In this document: positions 55,648 to 64,000 of the stretch, one piece after another
How positions within the stretch are numbered: the first letter of the stretch is position 1
Layout: every line of letters starts with the position of its first letter
Origin: Lysobacter changpingensis
GTDB taxonomy: Bacteria; Pseudomonadota; Gammaproteobacteria; Xanthomonadales; Xanthomonadaceae
DNA length: 64,000 bases
Direction of reading: 5' to 3'
Assembly: GCF_017308985.1 (NCBI RefSeq)
Contig: NZ_JADWPE010000006.1
Coordinates: 1 to 64,000, forward strand
Notes under the pieces: model-generated
What the model was told of the DNA's origin: nothing
Database searches by the model: none
What the model saw: the letters and a program-made list of their open reading frames with translations, nothing else
Translations under genes and position numbers: made by a program

Positions 55648-56520
55648 TCACCCGCGAACGAAGAAGTCCCCGATCACGTCGGCGATCCGCTCCGGCTGTT
55701 CCATGTGCAGGTGATGCCCGCCGTCGATGACGATCAGCTCGCCCGCCGGCAGCAATCCGGCGCGGTCGCGCCGCAGCGGATCCGGCAGATAGGGCTGCGC
55801 CGGTTCGGCGAAGATCACGCGCGCCGGGCACTCGATGCCCGACACGAGATCGCGGATCTGCGGCTCGGTCATGCGATGCATCGTCGGCAGCGTCAAGCGT
55901 GGGTCGCTCGACCAGGTGAAGCCGCCTTCCACCGGCACGACGCCGCGTTCGACCAGCAATCGCGCCGCGCGCTCCTCGAGCCGGCTACCGACCTGCGCGC
56001 CCGCCGCCATGCGCGCACGCACGGCGATGGCGAGGTCGGGAAACACGCGCAGCGACTTGCCGCGCAGCGCGCGATACGCGGCGATGGCGTCGCGCAGGCG
56101 CGACACCGTGCGCTCGGGCACCTCGGCGAGCGCGCCGAGCGCTTCGATCGCCACCAGCCGCTCCACGCGCTGCGGGCACGCGGCGGCGACCAGGCTGGAA
56201 ATCCCCGCGCCCATCGAATGGCCGAGCAGCGAGAAGCGGTCCCAGCCCAGCGCGTCGGCGATGTCGAGCACGGCGTTCACCGCGGCGGCGAACGAATAGT
56301 CCGCGCCGGGCGCGAGGTGCGCGCTGGCGCCGTGGCCCGGCAGATCGGGCGCGACCAGTTCGATGCCGTGCAGGTGTTCGGCCAGCGGCACGAAGCTCGC
56401 CGCGTTGTCGAGCCAGCCGTGCAGCGCGAGTACGCGCGGGCCGCCGGGTTGCCCGCGCAGGCCGGCGATGCGGCCGATGGGCGTGTCGAGGGTGAATTCG
56501 TGCAGGCCGCGCGCGGGCAT
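55648..56520 (-). CDS. Alpha/beta hydrolase
   Basis: 290 residues. Nucleophile elbow LLGHSMGAG (Ser in GHSMG), oxyanion region LALHGWLDNAASFVPLAEHL and catalytic His in IDGGHHLHMEQP. It matches the MhpC/PldB-like hydrolase superfamily; substrate unknown. Its ATG overlaps the hemH stop by one base (TGATG), so the two are translated together. ATG 56520 is the right start for this reason. Confidence 0.88.
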   Translation of the reverse strand: MPARGLHEFTLDTPIGRIAGLRGQPGGPRVLALHGWLDNAASFVPLAEHLHGIELVAPDLPGHGASAHLAPGADYSFAAAVNAVLDIADALGWDRFSLLGHSMGAGISSLVAAACPQRVERLVAIEALGALAEVPERTVSRLRDAIAAYRALRGKSLRVFPDLAIAVRARMAAGAQVGSRLEERAARLLVERGVVPVEGGFTWSSDPRLTLPTMHRMTEPQIRDLVSGIECPARVIFAEPAQPYLPDPLRRDRAGLLPAGELIVIDGGHHLHMEQPERIADVIGDFFVRG

Positions 56521-57536
56521 CAGGTCCAGCGCTCCAGCTCGACGCGCGCGATGTCGGCCAGCGCGCGCGCATGCGGGCGCGTGTCGTTGAGGCAGGGGAT
56601 GTAGCGCAGCGTGCCGCCGTGCGCGGCGAAGTCCTCCGCAAGCATCATCGCCACCTCCTCCAGCGTTTCGATGCAGTCCACCGCAAAGCCCGGCGCAACC
56701 ACGTCGACCTTGCGCACGCCGCGTGCGGCAAGCGCATGCAGCGTCTGCTGCGTGCCCGGCTCCAGCCATTTGTCGCGTCCGAACCGCGACTGGTAGCTCA
56801 GCGTCCACGCGTCGTCGGCGAGGCCCAGCCGTTGCGCGATCGCGCGCGCGCCGGCCTCGCACTGGCGTGCGTAGGGATCGCCCGCGTCCACCAGCCGCTG
56901 CGGCAGGCCGTGGAAGGAGAACAGCAGGTGCTCGCCCGCGCCGTGTTGCGCGCGGTGCTCGCGGATCGAGCCGGCGACGGCGTCGAGCCAGCCGGCGTCG
57001 ACGTGGTATTCCTCGACCATGCGCGTCGGCAGCGCCTCGCGTGCGAGCACGTCGCCGACCGACGCGGTGGTCGTCGTCGAATACTGCGGGTACAGCGGCA
57101 GCACCAGCGCGCGTCGCACGCCGGCCTCGCGCAACTGGCGAAGGCGCGCGGCCAGCGACGGCGAGCCGTAGCGCATCGCGTCGATCACGCGCAGGTGCGG
57201 CAGTTCGTTCTGCACCGCCCAGGCGAGCCGGCGGGTGTACACGGCCAGCGGCGATCCGCCGTCCTCGCCGCGCATCCAGATGCTGGCGTATTTCTCCGCG
57301 ACCACCTTCGAGCGCAGCGGCAGCACCGCCAGGTGCAGCAGCGGCAGCCACAGCCAGCGCGGCAGGCCGACCACGCGGCGATCGGACAAAAACTGCGCGA
57401 GGTAGCGACGCACGCCGGCCGGCGTCGGCGCGTCGGGCGTGCCGAGGTTCACGAGGACGAGGGCGGTGTCCGGCGGGCCGGACGGCGCGGTCGAGGCGCC
57501 GTCGAATGCGGCGTCGGTGCTGGCGGAGGCGGGCAT
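56520..57536 (-). CDS. hemH: Ferrochelatase
   Basis: 338 residues. ALVLVNLGTPDAPTPAGVRRYL starts the family core, and catalytic His209 is in LLFSFHGLPQRL. It inserts Fe2+ into protoporphyrin IX, the last haem step, at the inner membrane face. ATG 57536 is the start with the first conserved residue ~24 residues later. It overlaps the hydrolase by one base. The N-terminal ~20 residues (Ser/Ala-rich) are additional. Confidence 0.96.
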   Translation of the reverse strand: MPASASTDAAFDGASTAPSGPPDTALVLVNLGTPDAPTPAGVRRYLAQFLSDRRVVGLPRWLWLPLLHLAVLPLRSKVVAEKYASIWMRGEDGGSPLAVYTRRLAWAVQNELPHLRVIDAMRYGSPSLAARLRQLREAGVRRALVLPLYPQYSTTTTASVGDVLAREALPTRMVEEYHVDAGWLDAVAGSIREHRAQHGAGEHLLFSFHGLPQRLVDAGDPYARQCEAGARAIAQRLGLADDAWTLSYQSRFGRDKWLEPGTQQTLHALAARGVRKVDVVAPGFAVDCIETLEEVAMMLAEDFAAHGGTLRYIPCLNDTRPHARALADIARVELERWT

Positions 57537-57810
57537 GCCGCATAGGATGACAGCTGCGCCGGCCCGCGCGAATCCACGCGTTCGAAACGCCGGCATTCCA
57601 CCATGCACGGCGTCGATCGACACGATCTGCATGCTGGATTGACCAGCATAGGCGAGTGCATCGCACTTGCGGCGCTTGACGCACGCGCCGATTCGGTAAG
57701 GATTCATTGCTGGATCACTAGCCTGAACCGACTGCCGCGCCGGCGGTCGAATACTCGAATTCCCCGTTCCGCGCCGAGCCCACACTCGCGCAGTCTCACT
57801 GGAGTCCGCC
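57537..57810. other. Divergent region hemH / SYLF gene
   Basis: 274 bases, moderately AT-rich in its centre, holding a candidate operator (57631-57649) and a weak -35 TTGACG (57676-57681). No gene is visible. Confidence 0.55.
57631..57649. promoter_or_regulatory. Candidate operator upstream of hemH and the SYLF gene
   Basis: ATGCTGG (57631-57637) and CCAGCAT (57643-57649) form a perfect 7-bp inverted repeat with a 5-base ATTGA spacer. It is ~95 bases upstream of the hemH start and ~165 bases upstream of the SYLF gene. No regulator gene lies nearby. Confidence 0.3.
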
Positions 57811-58710
57811 ATGTCCCGTCTGCCGCGCCCTGCCCTGCTGCGTATCGCCGTCCTGTCCATCGCCATGGGCATCGCCACCTCGGCGGTCGCCGGCCCACAG
57901 GAGGACGACCGCGCCCGCCAGGCCGTGCGCGTGCTGACCGACATCCAGCAGATTCCCGAATCCGGCATTCCCGACAAGCTGCTCGACGAGGCGCGCGGCA
58001 TTGTGGTGGTGCCCGACGCGCTGAAGATCGGCCTGGTGCTCGGCGGGCGCCGCGGCCACGGCCTGCTGTCGGTGAAGAACCCCGACGGCACCTGGTCGAA
58101 CCCGAGCTTCGTGAAGCTTACCGGCGGCAGCATCGGCTTCCAGGCCGGCGTGCAGTCGGCCGACATCGTGCTGGTGTTCCGCAGCGATCGCGGCCTGGAC
58201 AACATCGTCAACGGCAAGATCACCCTGGGCGCCGATGCCGGCGTCGCGGCCGGCCCGGTCGGGCGCAACGCGGGCACGGCGACGGACGGGCAGCTCAAGG
58301 CGGAGATCTGGTCGTGGTCGCGCGCACGCGGCCTGTTCGCGGGCATCGCGCTGGACGGCGCGGTGCTGTCGATCGACGACGAAGCCAACGAATCCGTCTA
58401 CGGCCGCGACACCACGCCGCGCATGATCTTCGAAGGCCGCGCGAACGGGCAGCCGTCCACGGCCGTGGTCGACTTCCGCGACCGCCTGGAGGAAGCCAGC
58501 CACATCGCCCGCACCGCGCGCTCCAACGCCGATGCCGACGAGCGCGCCCGCGCTTCGGCGCCGCGTCCGGTGGCGACCTCGACGTCGGCGCCGGCACCCG
58601 TCGCGCCCACGGCCACCACCGCTCCGATGAACGCTCCCGCGCAGCAGACGCAGCAGCCGTCGGCCTTCGAGACGGTGGAAAGCCCGGTTCAGGCCGAACC
58701 GCTGCCCTGA
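57811..58710 (+). CDS. SYLF (Ysc84-like) domain exported protein
   Basis: 299 residues. Signal peptide ends AVA-G. The SYLF domain covers about 40-220: ALKIGLVLGGRRGHGLLSVKN, IGFQAGVQSADIVLVF and LKAEIWSWSRARGLFAGIALDG. SYLF domains bind lipids. The C-terminal 70 residues are Ala/Pro/Thr-rich and low in complexity, probably a linker at the surface. Periplasmic or surface role unclear. A stem follows and then the tat operon. Confidence 0.85.
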   Translation: MSRLPRPALLRIAVLSIAMGIATSAVAGPQEDDRARQAVRVLTDIQQIPESGIPDKLLDEARGIVVVPDALKIGLVLGGRRGHGLLSVKNPDGTWSNPSFVKLTGGSIGFQAGVQSADIVLVFRSDRGLDNIVNGKITLGADAGVAAGPVGRNAGTATDGQLKAEIWSWSRARGLFAGIALDGAVLSIDDEANESVYGRDTTPRMIFEGRANGQPSTAVVDFRDRLEEASHIARTARSNADADERARASAPRPVATSTSAPAPVAPTATTAPMNAPAQQTQQPSAFETVESPVQAEPLP

Positions 58711-58817
58711 CCGGCGTGCGCCGGTCACGTTCTTAACCCTCCGCACGCGCGGAGACGACAGCGACCGTCACGTCGCTGCGGTATCCTGAACCTCCATATT
58801 TCTGGCGGACTATCCAC

Positions 58818-59066
58818 ATGGGCGGTTTGAGTCTTTGGCACTGGCTGATCGTGCTGGTGATCGTGGTGCTGGTGTTCGGCACCAAGCGCCTGGGCAACGT
58901 CGGCAAGGACCTCGGCGAAGCCGTGAAGGGCTTCAAGAAGGGCGTGCGCGACGGCGATGAGGACAAGCCCTCGGCGCAGCTGCGCGACGAGCGCCGCGAC
59001 GAGACCCGGTCCGGCGAGAACACGTCGGCCGACAGCGGCCGGCAGGACGATCGCACCCCGCGCTGA
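58818..59066 (+). CDS. tatA: Sec-independent translocase TatA
   Basis: 82 residues. One N-terminal membrane helix ([18 protein letters not shown]), then the amphipathic helix [21 protein letters not shown] and a charged tail. TatA oligomers form the passage for folded proteins carrying twin-arginine signals. First gene of tatABC. A TATCCT is present at 58783, about 35 bases before the ATG, but no good -35. Confidence 0.96.
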   Translation: MGGLSLWHWLIVLVIVVLVFGTKRLGNVGKDLGEAVKGFKKGVRDGDEDKPSAQLRDERRDETRSGENTSADSGRQDDRTPR

Positions 59067-59090
59067 CGCGCATCCTGGCGGTCGGCGGCC

Positions 59091-59660
59091 ATGTTCGACA
59101 TCGGGTTCTCCGAGATCTTCGTCATCGCGATCGTGGCCCTGCTCGTGCTGGGCCCCGAGCGCCTGCCCAAGGCAGCGCGCTTCGCCGGCCTGTGGGTGCG
59201 GCGCGCGCGTGCTCAGTGGCATTCGGTGAAGTCCGAGCTGGAGAACGAGCTGGCCGCCGAGGAGCTCAAGCGCAGCCTGCGGCAGACGCAGGATTCGCTG
59301 CGCGAGGCGCAGGACGAACTGCGCGAGGGCTTCGACGAGGCCCGCAACCGGATCAAGCGCGAGCAGGAATCGCTGCAGCGCGAGCTCGACGACCTCGACC
59401 GCGACGTGCGCGACACGGCGGCGCCCCCCCCCGGATCGCAGCCGGACGCATCGCCGGCCCGGAAGCCGGAGCTGGACGAACTCCCGCTGGCGTCGGCGTC
59501 CGATCCGGACCTGAAACCCGGGCTCGAATCGGCCGGGGCGGCGGCGAGTCCCGACGACGTGTATGCGCGCGGCCTGCCGGTGGAAACCGATTCGGAAGCG
59601 CAGCCCGAGCCGGTGCCCGCGCACCGGACCGCCCACGATGACGGGGCGCAGCGCCGATGA
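59091..59660 (+). CDS. tatB: Sec-independent translocase TatB
   Basis: 189 residues. MFDIGFSEIFVIAIVALLVLG membrane start, then PERLPKAARFAGLWVRRA amphipathic helix, long helical coiled-coil tail (RQTQDSLREAQDELREGFDEA) and a low-complexity acidic C-terminus. It forms the TatBC receptor. The stop overlaps tatC by 4 bases. Confidence 0.95.
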   Translation: MFDIGFSEIFVIAIVALLVLGPERLPKAARFAGLWVRRARAQWHSVKSELENELAAEELKRSLRQTQDSLREAQDELREGFDEARNRIKREQESLQRELDDLDRDVRDTAAPPPGSQPDASPARKPELDELPLASASDPDLKPGLESAGAAASPDDVYARGLPVETDSEAQPEPVPAHRTAHDDGAQRR

Positions 59661-60463
59661 GTCGCGACCATGAGTCCCATGCCCACTCTGCCGAAGCCGA
59701 AGCCGGCGCGGACGGTGCCGAACCGAGGCTGATCGACCATCTGATCGAACTGCGCGCGCGCCTGCTGCGCGCGGTCGCAGGGTTGCTGGTCGTGTTCGTG
59801 ATCCTGCTGCCGTTCGCGGCCGACATCTATGCGGTCCTCGCACGGCCGCTGCTGGGTTCGCTGCCGGAAAGCGGGCGGCTGGTGGCGGTCGATCCGGCCG
59901 GCGGCTTCTTCGTGCCGGTGAAACTGGCCTTCTTCACGTCGCTGCTGCTGACGATGCCGTGGTTGCTGTACCAGGCCTGGGCGTTCGTCGCGCCCGGCCT
60001 GTACCACCGCGAGAAACGGCTGGCGATGCCGCTGCTGGTCTCGGCGGTGGCGCTGTTCTACATCGGTTGCGCGTTCGCCTTCTTCCTGGTGCTGCCGTCG
60101 GTGTTCGGCTTCCTGGCGCGCTTCACGCCCGACGTGGTGGCGATGACGCCCGACATCGGCAAGTACCTGGATTTCGTGCTGGTGATCTTCCTCGCCTTCG
60201 GCGCGAGCTTCGAGCTGCCGGTGGCGCTGGTGATCCTGGTGCTGCTGGGCTGGGTGACGCCGCAGCAGCTGCGGGATTCGCGCGGCTACGCGGTCGTGGG
60301 CGTGTTCGTGATCGCCGCGGTGATCACGCCGCCCGACGTGGTGTCGCAGCTGATGCTGGCGATCCCGATGTGCATCCTGTACGAGCTGGGCATCATCGCC
60401 TCGCGCTGGCTCAAGCCGCGGCCCGAGAACGACGGCACGCCCGGGCAGACGCCCACCGCGTGA
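59657..60463 (+). CDS. tatC: Sec-independent translocase TatC
   Basis: 268 residues. Six membrane segments, with family marks LIDHLIELRARLLRAV, EKRLAMPLLVSAVALFYIGCAF, and FGASFELPVAL. It recognises twin-arginine signals. It overlaps tatB by ATGA, and overlaps the next gene by GTGA, so the four are one operon. Confidence 0.96.
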   Translation: MSRDHESHAHSAEAEAGADGAEPRLIDHLIELRARLLRAVAGLLVVFVILLPFAADIYAVLARPLLGSLPESGRLVAVDPAGGFFVPVKLAFFTSLLLTMPWLLYQAWAFVAPGLYHREKRLAMPLLVSAVALFYIGCAFAFFLVLPSVFGFLARFTPDVVAMTPDIGKYLDFVLVIFLAFGASFELPVALVILVLLGWVTPQQLRDSRGYAVVGVFVIAAVITPPDVVSQLMLAIPMCILYELGIIASRWLKPRPENDGTPGQTPTA

Positions 60464-61137
60464 GCGCGCCCGCGCGTTTCTGGCCGCGCTACGCGGCCTG
60501 GTCGCTGGATGCGGCGATGGTCGCCGCGCTGATCGCACCGTTCCTGTGGACCCGCACGGCGCGTGAACTGCGCGCGCTGGAGCAGGGTTTCATCGATCTG
60601 CTCGACCGCTTCTACGGTGCGCTCGCCGCGCAACTCGATGCCGGCGGCGCGCCGAACGTGTTCGCTCTGTTGTCGGATACGTCGATCGAACGCGCCATCG
60701 CCGCGCTGGAAACCTCGCTGCTGCGTGCCATCGGCGTACCCACTTTGGTGTTCGCCATCGCGATGCTGGGCTGGCACGTGGCCGGCGAGTGTTCGCGCTG
60801 GCAGGGGAGTCCGGGCAAGCATGCGCTGGGCCTGCGCGTGGTGGATCGCGCCGGTGCGGCGCCCGGGATCGCGCGCTCCGTCGCGCGTCAGTTCGCCGGA
60901 TTGCTGTCGTGGCTGACGCTCAACATCGGCCACGCCATGGCGGCGATCGCGCCGCACCATCTCACCCTCCACGACCGCCTGAGCGGCACGCGCGTGGTGC
61001 GCGACGATGCGCCGCTGCCGGCGTGGGCGCGCGGCTGGATCGTGCTGCAGGCGGGGATCGCCGCGGCTTTCACCTTCCTCGTGGCCGGGCACCTTGCGTC
61101 ATTGGCGCAGGCGGCGGTGGAACGCGCGCTCGGCTGA
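60460..61137 (+). CDS. RDD-family membrane protein
   Basis: 225 residues, GTG start at 60460 overlapping the tatC stop by 4 bases (GTGA). RDD domain: RYAAWSLDAAMVAALIAPFLW, then a middle segment with SRWQGSPGKHALGLRVVD, LHDRLSGTRVV at its end. Three or four membrane helices. RDD proteins are often linked to ion transport but their job is unclear. Coupled to tatC, so co-expression with Tat is likely; no direct evidence of a Tat role. Confidence 0.88.
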   Translation: MSAPARFWPRYAAWSLDAAMVAALIAPFLWTRTARELRALEQGFIDLLDRFYGALAAQLDAGGAPNVFALLSDTSIERAIAALETSLLRAIGVPTLVFAIAMLGWHVAGECSRWQGSPGKHALGLRVVDRAGAAPGIARSVARQFAGLLSWLTLNIGHAMAAIAPHHLTLHDRLSGTRVVRDDAPLPAWARGWIVLQAGIAAAFTFLVAGHLASLAQAAVERALG

Positions 61138-61162
61138 GCACGATGCCCGCGCAAAAGCCGGC

Positions 61163-62098
61163 TCAGAGTTCGATCTGATGATTGTTCGACGGCGGCGGCG
61201 GCGGGCCATCGGCCTGCGGCCCGGCCGGGCCGCACACGTCGCGCCACAGGTAGTACATGACGCCGAACATCACCACGTACAACGCGATCACCAGCGCCAG
61301 GTACAACGGCACGATCAGCGCGGCGCCCAGCGAGGGATGGATCACCCCGCCGATCAGCGCGACGATGCCGAACACCGCCATCAGCACCAGGCCGACCGGG
61401 ATCGACGCCAGCACAACGATGATCGCCAGCAGCAGGATCGGCAGCAGGTTCTTCGCCGTGCCGACGACGCCGTCGGCCATCGCGCGGCGCACCGGGCGTC
61501 CGCCCAGCGCGACCTGGCCGAAGCCGATCGCGTACACGCCGGCGAGGAACAGGAACAGGATCGAGCCCAGGCCGAGCAGGCCGCCCAGACCGGCGGGCGC
61601 GTCGGGCACCTGCGCCGGATCGATGCGGCCGTTGCCCGCCGCCTGCTGCAGCGTCATCACCTTGGTCAGCCATTCCAGCAAGCCATCGCCGAACACGGTG
61701 ATCAGCGCGACGCCGATGATTACGTAGTACAGCGTCATGAGCAGGCCGAAGCCGATCAGGCGGCCGGCGTCGCCGCCGTGGCGGAACGGCTTGAAGACGT
61801 CGCCCGCCGAGGCCGGGCGGGCGTGTTCGGTGGCGTCGATCAGGCGCAGGAAGCCGCCCATGAAAGGCGACAGGATCACGATCGAGACCAGGTTCGCGCC
61901 GGCCGCGACGATCATCGCGCCGTTGGGATCGGGCTTGAGGATCGACAGCACCAGCAGTTGCAGCAGGCCGGGCAGGATGCCCACCAGCATCAGGATCGCC
62001 GCCGCGCCGAACACCGCGCGTGCATTGTGGCGGCCCAGGTTGATGCCGCGCTTGAGCCAGGTCAGGCCGGCGAGCGGGCCGGTTGCGTGAGTGGTCAT
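61163..62098 (-). CDS. BPSS1780-family membrane protein
   Basis: 311 residues, about six membrane helices: AVFGAAAILMLVGILPGLLQL, LVSIVILSPFMGGFL, LIGFGLLMTLYYVIIGVALI, LGSILFLFLAGVYAIGF, NLLPILLLAIIVVLASIP and LVIALYVVMFGVMYYLW. A cytoplasmic C-terminus is Pro-rich. The layout matches the BPSS1780 family of unknown function. ATG 62098 matches the family start (MTTHATGPLAGL). Confidence 0.8.
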   Translation of the reverse strand: MTTHATGPLAGLTWLKRGINLGRHNARAVFGAAAILMLVGILPGLLQLLVLSILKPDPNGAMIVAAGANLVSIVILSPFMGGFLRLIDATEHARPASAGDVFKPFRHGGDAGRLIGFGLLMTLYYVIIGVALITVFGDGLLEWLTKVMTLQQAAGNGRIDPAQVPDAPAGLGGLLGLGSILFLFLAGVYAIGFGQVALGGRPVRRAMADGVVGTAKNLLPILLLAIIVVLASIPVGLVLMAVFGIVALIGGVIHPSLGAALIVPLYLALVIALYVVMFGVMYYLWRDVCGPAGPQADGPPPPPSNNHQIEL

Positions 62099-62171
62099 GG
62101 AAGAGGTTCGGTGATGTCGCGTGGGGGAGCGCGTGCGAGCGTATCGCACGCGGAAGACGGAACGGGGAAAC

Positions 62172-62909
62172 TCAGTGCCCGTGCAGGCCGCGCGCGTGGC
62201 GCACGAAGCGGCGCAGCACGCGGCGCGCATGCGGCGTGGCGCTCACCGCGCGCGCCAGCGATTTCGCGCAACGGCCTTCGCCGTGCAGCGCCTCGCGTCG
62301 CGCGTGGACGTAACCGCGCATGTGCGTGGCGCTGAATTCGGGGTGGAACTGCACGCCCCAGGCGCGCTCGCCCCAGCGGAACGCGTGGCAGTCGTCCTGG
62401 TTCGAACGCGCCAGCACCGTCGCGCCCTGCGGCGCGCGCAGCACCGTCTGCAGGTGCGTGGCCTGCGCCGCGAACTGCGCGGGCAGGCCCTTGAACAGCG
62501 GGTCCTCGTCGGCGTGCGGATGCAGCTGCAGGTCGATGGTGCCCATCTCGCGACCGGTCGGGTTCACCCCGACCTCGCCGCCGAGCGCGTGCGCCAGCAG
62601 CTGGTGGCCGTAGCAGATGCCGAACAGCGGCATGCCTTCCTGCGCCGCGTCGCGCAGCCAGTGCGCGCTGCGTTCGCTCCAGTCGCGGCGCTCGGTGACC
62701 ATCGCGCCGGAGCCGGTGATGATCGTGCCGGCGAAACCCTCGCGCGCGGGCAGCGCGTCGCCGGCTTCGACGTTGACCACGACCGCTTCGTCGGCGGTCA
62801 GGCCGGCGGCGACGCGGATCCAGTGCGGGAAGCCGCGATGGCGGCGCATCGAAGCGACGGGCTGGCCGGTTTCGAGGATCAGGAAGGGCCGGGTATGTCG
62901 GTGGTTCAC
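62172..62909 (-). CDS. Class I glutamine amidotransferase domain protein
   Basis: 245 residues. The catalytic Cys is in [16 protein letters not shown], with [18 protein letters not shown] supplying the His-Glu pair. No synthase partner domain. Family members of this kind, like YfeJ, hydrolyse glutamine for unknown acceptors. GTG 62909 is used: there is no ATG before the first strand ([10 protein letters not shown]), and homology begins just after it. The weak ribosome site makes the start uncertain. Confidence 0.85.
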   Translation of the reverse strand: MNHRHTRPFLILETGQPVASMRRHRGFPHWIRVAAGLTADEAVVVNVEAGDALPAREGFAGTIITGSGAMVTERRDWSERSAHWLRDAAQEGMPLFGICYGHQLLAHALGGEVGVNPTGREMGTIDLQLHPHADEDPLFKGLPAQFAAQATHLQTVLRAPQGATVLARSNQDDCHAFRWGERAWGVQFHPEFSATHMRGYVHARREALHGEGRCAKSLARAVSATPHARRVLRRFVRHARGLHGH

Positions 62910-63023
62910 GGCGGAATACGGACGTTGGCGGGCCTCCACTGCGGAGGCATTGCGGGATGCGTTGCGGGCCGCGCCGCCGCCCCGCGGAAGTGCGAAAAAA
63001 CCAGCGGCATCAAGGCCCGCGGC

Positions 63024-63029
63024 TATACT
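63024..63029 (+). promoter_or_regulatory. Candidate -10 element of the glyQ promoter
   Basis: TATACT (63024-63029) is 31 bases before the glyQ ATG and a good -10 match. At 17 bases upstream the sequence CCAGCG is not a -35, so the promoter may be weak or need an activator. Confidence 0.45.
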
Positions 63030-63059
63030 AACCCGCTTTGCGGGACCCCCACCGAGACC

Positions 63060-63983
63060 ATGGCCGCACCTACCTTCCAGGGACCGACTTTCCAGGAACT
63101 GATCCAGCGCCTGAACGCCTACTGGGCCGACCAGGGCTGCACGCTGATCCAGCCGCTCGACCTGGAGGTCGGTGCCGGCACCTTCCATCCGGCCACCTTC
63201 CTGCGGGCGCTCGGTCCGGAGCCGTGGAATGCCGCCTACGTCCAGCCCTGCCGCCGTCCCACCGACGGCCGCTACGGCGAGAACCCCAACCGCCTGCAGC
63301 GCTACTACCAGTACCAGGTGGCGATGAAGCCCAGCCCGGACAACATCGTCGAGCTGTACTTCGATTCGCTCAAGGCGCTCGGCGTCGACCCGCTGGTGCA
63401 TGACCTGCGCCTGGTCGAGGACAACTGGGAATCGCCGACGCTCGGCGCCTGGGGGCTGGGCTGGGAAGTCTGGCTCAACGGCATGGAAGTCACGCAGTTC
63501 ACCTACTTCCAGCAGGCCGGCGGCCTGGAATGCCGCCCGGTGCTGGGCGAGATCACCTACGGTCTCGAACGCCTGTGCATGTACCTGCAGAACGTCGACA
63601 ACGTGTACGACCTGATCTGGACGTACGGCCCGGATGGCACGCCGGTGACCTACGGCGACGTCTACCACCAGAACGAAGTCGAGCAGAGCGCGTACAACTT
63701 CGAGCACGCCGACGTGGCCGAACTCTTCCACCGTTTCGACGCGTGCGAAGCCGAAGCGCTGAAGCTGATCGAACTCGGCCTGCCGCTGCCGGCGTACGAC
63801 CAGGTCTGCAAGGCCAGCCACAGCTTCAACCTGCTCGATGCACGCCGCGCGATCAGCGTGACCGAACGCCAGCGCTACATCCTGCGCGTGCGCCGCATCG
63901 CGCAGGGCGTGGCCGAGGCGTACTACGCGCAGCGCGAGAAGCTGGGTTTCCCGGCGTTGAAGAAGGCCGCGGAAGCGGCCTGA
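63060..63983 (+). CDS. glyQ: Glycyl-tRNA synthetase alpha subunit
   Basis: 307 residues. [72 protein letters not shown] and [15 protein letters not shown] are all family signatures. Class II synthetase half that activates glycine with GlyS. glyS should follow just outside the window. The start is ATG 63060 (ACCATGG context). Confidence 0.98.
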   Translation: MAAPTFQGPTFQELIQRLNAYWADQGCTLIQPLDLEVGAGTFHPATFLRALGPEPWNAAYVQPCRRPTDGRYGENPNRLQRYYQYQVAMKPSPDNIVELYFDSLKALGVDPLVHDLRLVEDNWESPTLGAWGLGWEVWLNGMEVTQFTYFQQAGGLECRPVLGEITYGLERLCMYLQNVDNVYDLIWTYGPDGTPVTYGDVYHQNEVEQSAYNFEHADVAELFHRFDACEAEALKLIELGLPLPAYDQVCKASHSFNLLDARRAISVTERQRYILRVRRIAQGVAEAYYAQREKLGFPALKKAAEAA

Positions 63984-64000
63984 GCAACGCGGTTCCGCTC

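Overview
The window is high-GC chromosomal DNA that reads as a member of the Xanthomonadaceae, most likely Lysobacter or a close relative. The evidence is circumstantial. It has a zwf-pgl-edd-eda Entner-Doudoroff operon, a GntR-type GlcNAc regulator with tandem TGGTATT sites as described for Xanthomonas NagQ, a large TonB-dependent receptor, and interspersed palindromes (CCCGGGTAAGCGAAGCGCA and GTCATTCC types) that I associate with this family. There is no rRNA, tRNA, CRISPR array, prophage or intact insertion sequence. Almost all of the window is ordinary chromosome.

Layout. 1-511 is a repeat-rich intergenic stretch. 0.5-9.2 kb holds a DUF885 metallopeptidase-like protein, a small exported protein, rpmB-rpmG, a TonB receptor with an AraC regulator, and cardiolipin synthase. 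9.3-20.3 kb is a carboxylate locus: a transporter-domain hybrid sensor kinase of the CrbS/MxtR kind, a sorbosone-dehydrogenase-like lipoprotein, a NarL-type regulator of the CrbR/ErdR kind, acs, a divergent DcaP-like porin and an MHS-family transporter. 20.5-26.4 kb holds a YjbR-like protein, a LysR regulator, a glutathione transferase and a fused indolepyruvate ferredoxin oxidoreductase. 26.7-34.8 kb links GlcNAc catabolism (nagQ, a SIS-domain deaminase, nagA) to a divergent zwf-pgl-edd-eda operon, with regulator-like sites facing both ways. 35.0-42.3 kb holds tdk, a double-domain methylglyoxal synthase, two Sel1-like paralogues, rep, gloA2, a GNAT enzyme and an e(P4)-type phosphatase. 42.7-48.4 kb is a chaperone-usher fimbrial operon with a good sigma-54 promoter and an orphan pilin-like gene converging on it. 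48.5-64 kb is mostly housekeeping: a lipoprotein, plsB, a DUF465 protein, ttcA, rdgC, a YgjP-like peptidase, a hydrolase with hemH, a SYLF protein, tatABC with an RDD protein, a membrane protein, an amidotransferase and glyQ.

How the genes work together. The acetate locus contains sensing, uptake through the outer and inner membranes, and activation to acetyl-CoA. The GlcNAc genes feed fructose-6-phosphate towards glucose-6-phosphate and the Entner-Doudoroff enzymes. The strongest leads beyond routine annotation are the NagQ-like boxes over the zwf promoter, the sigma-54 promoter with iterated upstream sites before the fimbrial operon, and two families of small palindromic elements. One family is a ~149-bp MITE-like element in two copies; the other is built from heptanucleotide arms and has supplied the C-terminus of TtcA. 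I found no clearly novel multigene system.
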